In this document: in pieces, positions 22,796 through 29,668 of the stretch | How positions within the stretch are numbered: position 1 is the first letter of the stretch | Layout of the letters: every line of letters starts with the position of its first letter | IMG/VR virus record: IMGVR_UViG_3300045950_000315 | Span: 1-39,582 of that record | Reading direction: 5' to 3' (one strand) | Length of the DNA: 39,582 bases | Source of the DNA: a virus | The notes under the pieces: model-generated | What the model was told of the DNA's origin: nothing | What the model saw: only the letters and a program-made list of their open reading frames with translations | Databases searched by the model: none | Position numbers and translations under genes: made by a program

Positions 22796-23566
22796 TTACT
22801 CAAGAATTGTACCTCCACCACGTTCCCATACCATGGCCCAGAATTGCTGGCTCCAGTCGGTCTGGTGCCCGTCCAGATACCGGGACTTGCCAAGCGCCAC
22901 ACGAAGCCGGTTGATCAGTGCCGCAAATTCCGTGTCGCTCGGGTTAGCGGCCATCCATATTCGTCCAAGTGTGAACGTCAAAATCGCATGGAACAGCGTG
23001 ATCCGCGTCGCTTTCTGGGGGTCATAGGCGCGGGGCGTCATTTCGATCAGTCCATGCCAAGACTGCTCTGGACCGCGCTGTGTTTCAGTCAAGCCATGAA
23101 GGCGGAGCTGCCATTGTGCCAAGTTGCGGCCATAGTGGGCGTAGGGCTGAACGGCTGCTGCGAACTCTCGCATGAATGTAGACCACGGCTCTTTCCAAAG
23201 TCCGACGCCGTATTGAGGCCAGACATTACTCTCCAGCCATGCTCGCAGCTTACCCGGATTTAGCTTGTCCTCTTCCCAATTGATAAGCGTGGCTTCTGCT
23301 TCTGCGTGGCCACAAACTCCGAGTTCGACGATGGCAGTCGCTTCAATACATTGCCGGGTCAGGGCAAGGGCGTTCGCATGCATGCCCTCCCGATTGGCCC
23401 GGTTTGCGAGCAACAAACTGTCTAACATGAACCAGTGCGCCAGCATCGGCGTGGATCGAACCTGAGGAGCCATTGGGAGGTCAGAAACCGATTTCGATAT
23501 CCGCTGCATAACTTGCGGAGTAGCGGTTTCACTGATCGTAAACCACTCGGGTATTGGTCGTTCCAT
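22796..23566 (-). CDS. Reversed accessory gene 3: protein of unknown function
   Basis: 256 residues, MERPIPEWFTISETATPQVM and onward. It looks soluble and largely helical; notable stretches are ALALTRQCIEATAIVELGVCGHAEAE and RITLFHAILTFTLGRIW. The helix with ANRANREGMHANALALTRQCIEA recalls helical proteins found in some abortive-infection loci, but I cannot assign a family. It sits antiparallel between tape measure (9 bases away) and the next tail gene, has lower GC than both, and has its own predicted promoter at 23619-23648. It is best read as a third moron. Confidence 0.68.
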   Translation of the reverse strand: MERPIPEWFTISETATPQVMQRISKSVSDLPMAPQVRSTPMLAHWFMLDSLLLANRANREGMHANALALTRQCIEATAIVELGVCGHAEAEATLINWEEDKLNPGKLRAWLESNVWPQYGVGLWKEPWSTFMREFAAAVQPYAHYGRNLAQWQLRLHGLTETQRGPEQSWHGLIEMTPRAYDPQKATRITLFHAILTFTLGRIWMAANPSDTEFAALINRLRVALGKSRYLDGHQTDWSQQFWAMVWERGGGTILE

Positions 23567-23618
23567 AGCATTGACATTTCTGAGAGGCGAATTGGCGGGG
23601 CTGAGTTCACTTCGTTGC

Positions 23619-23648
23619 AGTGTAGGGCATCCGCTTTGCTAATTCCAA
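23619..23648 (-). promoter_or_regulatory. Possible promoter of reversed gene 3
   Basis: On the minus strand TTGGAA (23648-23643) and TACACT (23624-23619) are 18 bp apart, each matching four of six consensus bases. The position, about 55 bases upstream of the ATG, is suitable. The region 23567-23707 is AT-richer than the flanking phage genes. Confidence 0.4.
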
Positions 23649-23707
23649 ACGCCCCTTCTCGTTCCTGCCTCAGCCACTGGAATATCCGTATTTGAGCTTG
23701 AATAGCC

Positions 23708-24187
23708 ATGACCGTCTCCTGGCCCACCACGCTGCCGCTGCCGACCGTGGAGGGCTACGGCATCCGCCCGGGCGAGGCGATCCTGCGCACCGAGATGGAG
23801 GCGGGACCGGCCCGGCAGCGCAAGCGCTTCACCCAGGTGCCGACCCGCATCGCGGTGCGCTGGCTGATGCGGCGCGAGCAGTTCGCCCTGTTCGAGGCCT
23901 GGTATCGCTGGCACGCCAAGGAGGGCGGCGAGTGGTTCGAGATTGATCTTCTCGGCGGCATCGGACTGGGGGTGCACGAGGCCCGCTTCACGCGCCAGTT
24001 CGAGGCGCGGCTCAAGGGCGGTGTCCTGTGGGAGATCACCTCCGAACTGGAAATCCGCGAGCGGCCGGTGCTCTCCGAGGACGCGCTGGCCATCGCTCTC
24101 GACAGCGATCTCGCGGCGCTGTTCCGCGACGTGAACGCACTCCATGCACTGATCCATTCCGGGCTGCCAGACCCCTACGCCTGGTGA
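23708..24187 (+). CDS. Minor tail protein (gpM-like position)
   Basis: 159 residues, MTVSWPTTLPLPTVEGYGIR and onward. Conserved-looking features are QRKRFTQVPTRIAVRWLMRREQFALFEAWYRWHAKEGGEWFEIDLLGG and the C-terminal ALHALIHSGLP. Proteins like this follow the tape measure in alphaproteobacterial siphoprophages. The position matches lambda gene M, a tail-tip protein. The fold cannot be seen directly. It starts 35 bases before the fibre gene. Confidence 0.7.
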   Translation: MTVSWPTTLPLPTVEGYGIRPGEAILRTEMEAGPARQRKRFTQVPTRIAVRWLMRREQFALFEAWYRWHAKEGGEWFEIDLLGGIGLGVHEARFTRQFEARLKGGVLWEITSELEIRERPVLSEDALAIALDSDLAALFRDVNALHALIHSGLPDPYAW

Positions 24188-24222
24188 GTCCGGTCCGCTT
24201 CCGACTCCGGAGTTAGAACGTC

Positions 24223-25296
24223 ATGACGCTGCAAACCGACCTGCAGGCGGCGGTCGCCAAGACGACTGCCGCCGCCGACAAGCTGCACCAAGTGGTGCAC
24301 GGCGATTCCGGCAGCACCGTTGAGACCGAGAACGGCCCGGTCAAGACAGTGGCGAAGACCATCGCCGACAACGAGGCGGTCATCGCGGCCAGCCGCGTCG
24401 AGCTCGACCAGAAGGTGGCCGATGCGGGCGGCAGCGCGGTGGCGGCCGCCGCTTCCGCCGACGCGGCCTCGGCAAGCGCCGGCGAGGCGGCGATCCATGC
24501 CGCCAAGATTCCCGACCCGGCTCCAACAGATTCGCTCAAGAGCATCCGGGTCAATCTCGCTGGCACGGCCTACGAGCTGGCGCCGGGCGGGGGCGACGTC
24601 GTCGGACCCGCGGGTGCGGCGGACGGCGCGCTCGCCCGTTTCGATGGTGCGACCGGCAAGCTCTTGAAGGCCGGCGGGCCGGCCCAGACCAGCGAGATCG
24701 CAGACGGCGCCGTCACCACGGCGAAGCTTGCCGACGGGGCGGTGACGGCGGACAAAATCGCCCCCGGCGCGGTCGACCTCACGACGAGGGTCGCCAAGGC
24801 CGGCGACGCGATGACGGGCGATCTTTCGCTTCCAAACCTGATCGCGAGCGGCACCGTGCGCTCGGGCGCTGCCGGCGACGATGCCCGCTCGACCGGATTC
24901 AAGATCGCCGACGGCACGGACATCGGCGAACTCAACCGCTCGAACCAGTACTACGACGACCGGGTCAACAACTGCTCAGGCTATCTCCCCAACGGCAACT
25001 GCCTGGGCGACCCGCAGTGGACGCCGCCCGACGGCAACTGGTGGACCTGGGGGCTCGGCTTCTCCCCCGGGAACCCCAGCGGCTACGACTTCGCCGGCGG
25101 CCAGCAGGTCACCAACCAGCCGGTCTCGGTCGGCTTCGTCTACGGCTCCTACGCGCTTGCCGCCGACGAGATCGGCGGGGCCGAGCACCGGCGCAACTAC
25201 AACAACTGCAACTGCGGCGGGTTCAACTGCTACTCCAACTGCAATTGCAACTGCAATTGCGCCTGCGACTGCAACTGCGCCTGCGGCGACGGGTGA
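24223..25296 (+). CDS. Tail-fibre-like protein with Asn/Cys-rich C-terminal tail, probable radical SAM substrate
   Basis: 357 residues from ATG 24223 (GGAG about ten bases upstream). An N-terminal attachment-type region with helix (1-95) comes first. Next is a fibre part with GPAGAADGALARFDGATGKLLKAGG and short repeats (DGAVTTAKLADGAVTADKIAPGAV), then AKAGDAMTGDLSLPNLIASGTV, a common fibre motif. A Gly/Asn/Trp-rich domain follows (230-320; NNCSGYLPNGNCLG, PDGNWWTWGLGFSPGNPSGYD). The last 33 residues contain 11 Cys and 11 Asn, largely alternating. No signal peptide or cleavage site is visible. The next three genes follow closely and include two radical SAM/SPASM enzymes, so the tail is the likely substrate. 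Modification is an inference; metal binding by the Cys run is the alternative. Confidence 0.82.
   Translation: MTLQTDLQAAVAKTTAAADKLHQVVHGDSGSTVETENGPVKTVAKTIADNEAVIAASRVELDQKVADAGGSAVAAAASADAASASAGEAAIHAAKIPDPAPTDSLKSIRVNLAGTAYELAPGGGDVVGPAGAADGALARFDGATGKLLKAGGPAQTSEIADGAVTTAKLADGAVTADKIAPGAVDLTTRVAKAGDAMTGDLSLPNLIASGTVRSGAAGDDARSTGFKIADGTDIGELNRSNQYYDDRVNNCSGYLPNGNCLGDPQWTPPDGNWWTWGLGFSPGNPSGYDFAGGQQVTNQPVSVGFVYGSYALAADEIGGAEHRRNYNNCNCGGFNCYSNCNCNCNCACDCNCACGDG
25195..25293 (+). repeat. Asn-Cys repeat segment encoding the putative modified tail
   Basis: Codons 325-357 of the fibre gene. Cysteines occur at every second residue from NCNCNCNC through ACDCNCAC, after NNCNCGGFNCYS. At DNA level AACTGCAATTGC is repeated exactly in tandem (25237-25248, 25249-25260), and degenerate copies follow (GCCTGC, GACTGC, AACTGC). 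Two alternating Asn codons are used, so repeat slippage and codon drift both shaped the segment. Confidence 0.85.
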
Positions 25297-25302
25297 TCCG
25301 CC

Positions 25303-26190
25303 ATGATCGAACCGTTCAACCGGCACTTCTTCGGGCTGAAGGTGCCGCTGCTGGTCCTCGTCCTGCGCGAGGCCCGCAAGGCGAGCTTCCGCTCCTTCCG
25401 CGAGCTGCGCTCGGACGTCGAGCATGCCAATCCCGTGACCGCCGACGAGGCGAAGCGCCTGGTCGCGGCCCACGCCGCGCCATGGCCGTCGGTCCTCTAT
25501 CCGCGGCGCGCCATTCCGGGTGGACTCCTGAGCAAGCGGCTCAAGGACCGCGTCTACGAGGAGCTGGGCGGGGTCTGCCTCGACCTCGACGGCATGCTGG
25601 GCAAGGGAGAGTGGACCGACCGCGCCAACTGGGTGTTTCCGCTCGACCGCGCCGGGATTCCTCTCGCACCCTTCAACCGCTACGTGGCCTCGCGCGAGAC
25701 CAAGGCCCGCACGCCGAGGCTGCTCGCGCTCGCCGACCGCAACTGCTCGCTTCAGGTCTACGTGCCGTTCGCCTCCTGCGATCTCGACGGCTGCAGCTTC
25801 AGCATTGCGCTGCACCCGGACCACGGCCTGATCGGAAATCTCGATCCAGGCACGGAGGTCGCCTACGAGGAGGTGCTGGCGGGCGCGCAGCAGGCGTTTC
25901 CGGGCATCGCGCTTTCGACCGACACCCTCGACCTCGCGCCCGATGCTTACGCGATCGTGACCGCGAGGCTTGTGACCTCGGCCGGCAAGCCGATCCGGGA
26001 CGCGGACGCCGAGCTCTACCTGGAGCATACGGGCGGCTATCTCCCCAAGCTCCGCGTGACGACCATGGACGGGGAGGCCCGGTTTCGGGTCGGCGCGCTC
26101 GGGCTCGAACCGGGCGATTCGTTCCGGGTCAAGGCGGGCTTCCGGCACTACTCGGGCGTCGCCGAGCTCGCCTTCCGGGTGGTCGGATGA
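25303..26190 (+). CDS. Unknown protein with Ig-like C-terminal domain, in the radical SAM cluster
   Basis: 295 residues, six bases after the fibre stop and overlapping the next gene by ATGA. The N-terminal part (1-110) is basic and helical (FGLKVPLLVLVLREARKASFRSFREL). The middle (110-215) has RNCSLQVYVPFASCDLDGCSFSIAL with a Cys trio. The last 80 residues (ARLVTSAGKPIRDADAELYLEHTGGYLPKLRVTTMDGEARFRVGAL) read as a bacterial Ig-like or carboxypeptidase-regulatory beta-sandwich. It could be a virion component next to the fibre, or a partner presenting the substrate to the maturases. I do not recognise a named family. Confidence 0.65.
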   Translation: MIEPFNRHFFGLKVPLLVLVLREARKASFRSFRELRSDVEHANPVTADEAKRLVAAHAAPWPSVLYPRRAIPGGLLSKRLKDRVYEELGGVCLDLDGMLGKGEWTDRANWVFPLDRAGIPLAPFNRYVASRETKARTPRLLALADRNCSLQVYVPFASCDLDGCSFSIALHPDHGLIGNLDPGTEVAYEEVLAGAQQAFPGIALSTDTLDLAPDAYAIVTARLVTSAGKPIRDADAELYLEHTGGYLPKLRVTTMDGEARFRVGALGLEPGDSFRVKAGFRHYSGVAELAFRVVG

Positions 26191-27218
26191 CGCGTCGGCT
26201 CAACATCTTCCTCGGCTACGCCTGCAACTTCTCCTGCGGCTACTGCCTGCAGGAGATGGGCGCCCCCGACGCGGTCAGGCGCGCCCATCCCGTCGAGCCC
26301 TTCATCGAGCGGGTGGTTCCGTTCGTGAGGGAGCACGGCATCCGGCGCGTCGACTACTGGGGCGGCGAGCCGCTCCTCTATTGGGACAGGATCGCGGCGA
26401 TCCACTCGGCGTTCGTGGAAGCCGGCATCGCCTTCGACTTCGTCCGCATCACCACCAACGGCAGCCTGCTCGCGCCCGAGCACGTCGACCGGCTCAACGA
26501 GTGGGGCATGCATGTCGTCGTGAGCGATCACGGCGCCTTCGGCCAGCCCAACTGGGACATGGTGCGGCGCTTGCGCCGCTCCAGCGTGTCGTTCCTGTTC
26601 ACCGCCGAAACTCCCCGTATCTGGCCGCTGTTCGAGAAGCTGGAGCGGCTGGAGGAGAAGTACGGCCGCCCGTTCTGGCCCTACGCTCATTGGGTCCGCG
26701 CCACCCAGGGCTGCGATCCGCGCTATCGGTTCGACCACGCATCTCTCGACCGCCACGTCGAGCACCTGTGGGAGTTGGCCCGGCTCCGGCTCTCCGGTCA
26801 CCGGCATGCGCGTATCTTCTTCGACGGCCACCTCGAGGAATGGCGCGCGGGCCTCGCCCGGGCGGACGAGGACGTCGAGCCCCTGTGCCACGGCCATGAC
26901 CATCTCTCGGTCGACCTCGCCGGCAACCGCTACGCCTGCCACCACGGAGTGAAGACCGGCTATCGCACCGGGCATCTGTTCGACGGCTTAGGTCCCCGTG
27001 ACGGGGCCGAGCGGGTGGCGCTCGACCGTGCCTGGCGCTGGGTGCGGAGCGAGGACTGCCGCGCCTGCCCGATCCGGAGTTGGTGCCGGGGCAACTGCCA
27101 TCTCTCGCAAACCCACGAGATCGACTGCCGGCTCTCGCGCGAGAAGCACCGCGTGTTCGCGTGGCTGGATTCGCGGGAGAACGGTCCCTCCGACCGCAAT
27201 CGTATCGAGGTCCCCTGA
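26187..27218 (+). CDS. Radical SAM/SPASM maturase 1
   Basis: 343 residues from ATG 26187. The radical SAM cluster motif CX3CX2C is CNFSCGYC (Cys13, 17, 20) near the N-terminus, and the SAM-binding YWGGEP is at 57-62. The C-terminal SPASM set is complete: Cys234-X11-G-X4-Cys251, then Cys291-X2-Cys294-X5-Cys300-X3-Cys304, and Cys314. Those cysteines bind two auxiliary 4Fe-4S clusters in enzymes that install thioether or C-C links in peptides (AlbA, PqqE, anaerobic sulfatase maturase types). No peptide-binding RRE domain is obvious. Three bases separate it from the second maturase. Confidence 0.9.
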   Translation: MTRRLNIFLGYACNFSCGYCLQEMGAPDAVRRAHPVEPFIERVVPFVREHGIRRVDYWGGEPLLYWDRIAAIHSAFVEAGIAFDFVRITTNGSLLAPEHVDRLNEWGMHVVVSDHGAFGQPNWDMVRRLRRSSVSFLFTAETPRIWPLFEKLERLEEKYGRPFWPYAHWVRATQGCDPRYRFDHASLDRHVEHLWELARLRLSGHRHARIFFDGHLEEWRAGLARADEDVEPLCHGHDHLSVDLAGNRYACHHGVKTGYRTGHLFDGLGPRDGAERVALDRAWRWVRSEDCRACPIRSWCRGNCHLSQTHEIDCRLSREKHRVFAWLDSRENGPSDRNRIEVP

Positions 27219-27221
27219 TCC

Positions 27222-28628
27222 ATGTCGGAAACGCTGGAATACCGGCTCGCCATGGCGGGCCGGAACGGATACGTGCGCCATCTCCTCTACCGGCCGCACG
27301 TCTCGGAGCTGGTCTGGGAGGACACGGGCGAGCGCGTGAGCCTCGCCGCCGTCGGCATGGACTACGCTTCGAACCAGCGCGATTGGAAGCCGGCGTTCCC
27401 GGTCTCGCCCGCGAACCCGGCGCACAAGAGCCGGAACGTCCGCGTCCTCAAGATCCAGATGGGGCTCAAGTGCAACTATGCCTGCGCCTATTGCAACCAG
27501 GCGAGCCAGCCGCATGAGGTGCAAGGCGGGATCGAGGACGTGCGCGCGTTCCTGAAGAGGCTCCCCGAGTGGTTCGATAGCGGCGAGCGGGGCGACGGCA
27601 AGGGCGTGCGCATCGAGTTCTGGGGCGGCGAACCCTTCGTCTACTGGAAGGCGCTCAAGCTGCTCGGAAGCGCGCTCCGCAACGCCTATCCCAAGGCCGA
27701 GTTCAACATCGTCACCAACGGCTCTCTGATCGACGACGAGAAGATCGACTGGCTGGACGCCCTCGGCTTCGGCGTCGGCGTCAGCCACGACGGACCGGGC
27801 CACAAGACGGCGCGCGGGCCCGATCCGCTCGAAGACCCGGTCCGCCGCGCCGCCATCCGCAGGCTCTACGACCGGCTGTTCCCGAAAGGACGCATCGGCT
27901 TCAACTGTGTGCTCACGCGCGACAACCGCTCGCTGGTGGCGATCCGGGAGCACATCGGCGCCCGGCTCGGCATCGATCCCGCCAACGTGCCGCTGACGTC
28001 CGAGGAGCTGCTGCTCCCCTACGACGCGGGCGGCATGGCGTTGTCGCCCAAGACATCCGAGGACCACGACCGAGTCCTGCAGGAGGTCTGGTGGGAGGCG
28101 GTGACGGGCCGCTCCATGCCGGTCGGCGCGGTGCGACGCAAGTGCGAGGACTTCTTCCGCTCGCTGGCCGAATCCCGGCCCTCGGCCTCCCTCGGCCAGA
28201 AATGCGGCATGGACCGGCCCGAGCACCTGGCCGTCGATCTCAAGGGCAACGCGCTCACCTGCCAGAACACCAGCGCCGCGACCAGGCACCGCATCGGCTC
28301 CGTATATGGCGCTCAGCGCGCGCAAGACCGCCGCGAGGCGTTCGAGGACATCCGGCTTACGACCGCGCATCACTGGTCGACGCGCGAGGAATGCGTCCGC
28401 TGTCCCGTCGTCCAGCTCTGCAAGGGGGCCTGCCTGTTCCTCGAAGGCGATCTCTGGCGGCAGGCCTGCGACAACAGCTTCACCTGGAACCTCGCCCTGC
28501 TCGCGATCTCGCTCTACTGGCTCACGCGCCTCGTGCTGGTCGAGATCGAGGGCCCGATCATGCGCCGTCCCGATCTTCCCAACCGTATCCCCGTCATTCG
28601 CCAGCCGGCCGAACAAGCCGCTGTCTGA
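27222..28628 (+). CDS. Radical SAM/SPASM maturase 2
   Basis: 468 residues. An N-terminal extension of about 75 residues (YRLAMAGRNGYVRHLLYRPH..., WKPAFPVSPANPAHKS) precedes the radical SAM motif CNYACAYC (Cys84, 88, 91) and FWGGEP (133-138). The C-terminal SPASM cysteines are 328, 347, 391, 394, 400, 404 and 416, with the classical CX2CX5CX3C centre (CVRCPVVQLCKGAC). A hydrophobic helix follows (NLALLAISLYWLTRLVLV). It is clearly divergent from maturase 1, so the two probably catalyse different steps or modify different residues. The extension could be a substrate-recognition domain. Confidence 0.9.
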   Translation: MSETLEYRLAMAGRNGYVRHLLYRPHVSELVWEDTGERVSLAAVGMDYASNQRDWKPAFPVSPANPAHKSRNVRVLKIQMGLKCNYACAYCNQASQPHEVQGGIEDVRAFLKRLPEWFDSGERGDGKGVRIEFWGGEPFVYWKALKLLGSALRNAYPKAEFNIVTNGSLIDDEKIDWLDALGFGVGVSHDGPGHKTARGPDPLEDPVRRAAIRRLYDRLFPKGRIGFNCVLTRDNRSLVAIREHIGARLGIDPANVPLTSEELLLPYDAGGMALSPKTSEDHDRVLQEVWWEAVTGRSMPVGAVRRKCEDFFRSLAESRPSASLGQKCGMDRPEHLAVDLKGNALTCQNTSAATRHRIGSVYGAQRAQDRREAFEDIRLTTAHHWSTREECVRCPVVQLCKGACLFLEGDLWRQACDNSFTWNLALLAISLYWLTRLVLVEIEGPIMRRPDLPNRIPVIRQPAEQAAV

Positions 28629-28634
28629 CCTCCC

Positions 28635-29258
28635 ATGCCCGATCCCGCTCTTTCGGCGGCCATCCGCGAGGCCTACGCCTCCGCGCCGGCCGACGTCATC
28701 GTCCTGCATACCCTGGAAATCTGGCACCCGGCCTTCGTCGAGGAGGGCGTCGCCAGGCCGATCCGGGTGGTGCGCAACTTCGAGGACACCGCCACCTGGC
28801 TGTCCTTGGGCGGAGCCGAGGTGCAGGCCGTGCTGGGCGGGCTCGATGCGGAGGCTCGCCGCAAGGTCGGGCTGGTGGCGCGGCTGGAGGGGGCTGCGCC
28901 GCGCGATGCCGGGTTGCTGGTCCCCTTCGTGGCGCTCGGCTTCGATCTGGAACTGCCGCCCGTCGACACCATCCCGGTGCCGGAGATCGTCGTCACGTTG
29001 GACAACGTCGGCCGCGAGATCGCGAAGCATCTCGACGCCGCGGCCGTCAGCCAGGAGCGCATCGAGGTCATGTACAGGCCCTACCTCTCGACCGACATCG
29101 AGGGGCCGCAGATGGACCCGCCCATGACCATGACGCTCTCCGAGGTCGAGGTGGATGTCTTCCGCGTCACCGGCCGGGCGCGCGTGCTCGACATCGGCAA
29201 CAAGGCGTTCCCGAGCGAGATCTACACCACCCGGAAATATCCCGGACTGCGGCGATGA
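28635..29258 (+). CDS. DUF1833 family tail protein
   Basis: 207 residues, MPDPALSAAIREAYASAPADVIVLHTLEIWHPAF and onward, a pattern I recognise as DUF1833. It occurs in siphoprophage tail tips next to the NlpC-type gene, the place of lambda gene L. The rest (LVPFVALGFDLELPPVDTIPVPEIVVTLDNV) is beta-rich. It overlaps the next start (ATGA at 29255-29258), so transcription continues from the radical SAM genes into ordinary tail genes. Confidence 0.82.
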   Translation: MPDPALSAAIREAYASAPADVIVLHTLEIWHPAFVEEGVARPIRVVRNFEDTATWLSLGGAEVQAVLGGLDAEARRKVGLVARLEGAAPRDAGLLVPFVALGFDLELPPVDTIPVPEIVVTLDNVGREIAKHLDAAAVSQERIEVMYRPYLSTDIEGPQMDPPMTMTLSEVEVDVFRVTGRARVLDIGNKAFPSEIYTTRKYPGLRR

Positions 29259-29668
29259 ACTCCCTTCACTGGGCATCCGCCTACATCGGCCTCCCTTGGG
29301 CGGCCGACGGAGAATGGCCGGACTCGTTCCACTGCTGGGCGCTGGTGCGACACGTGCAGCGCGAGCGGTTCGGGCGCGAGCTGCCCGCCATCCCCAACCC
29401 CGACGACCTGCTCGCCATTGCGCGGTCCTTCCGCGACCACCCGGAGCGCCGGCGCTGGGACCTGATCGAGACGCCTCAGGAAGGCGACTGCGTGCTGATG
29501 CGCCAGGCCCGCTACCCGGTTCATGTGGGCGTCTGGATGGACGTCGACGGAGGTAAGGTGCTGCACGTCGTGCGCGACAAGGGCGTGGTCGCCCAGTCGC
29601 GTGAAAGTCTCGCCGCCCACGGCTGGCGGATCGAAGGTTATTACCGTTTCATCGGAGACGACGGATGA
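29255..29668 (+). CDS. NlpC/P60-like tail tip peptidase (lambda gpK-like)
   Basis: 137 residues. The catalytic cysteine is probably Cys27 in SFHCWALVRHVQRERFG, with His90 in YPVHVGVWM and possibly His104 completing the site. The length fits a single NlpC/P60 domain without the JAB domain found in lambda K. Such tail-tip enzymes cut peptidoglycan during entry. It overlaps both neighbours by four bases. Confidence 0.82.
   Translation: MNSLHWASAYIGLPWAADGEWPDSFHCWALVRHVQRERFGRELPAIPNPDDLLAIARSFRDHPERRRWDLIETPQEGDCVLMRQARYPVHVGVWMDVDGGKVLHVVRDKGVVAQSRESLAAHGWRIEGYYRFIGDDG

Noticed and set aside
25195-25293. Tandem repeats as a possible CRISPR-like or minisatellite element
   Set aside because: The repeats are codon-phased inside an open frame and have no spacers.
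26988-29276. Minus-strand open frame of 762 codons opposite the radical SAM and DUF1833 genes
   Set aside because: Same antisense effect; both plus-strand radical SAM genes there have full motifs and codon bias.
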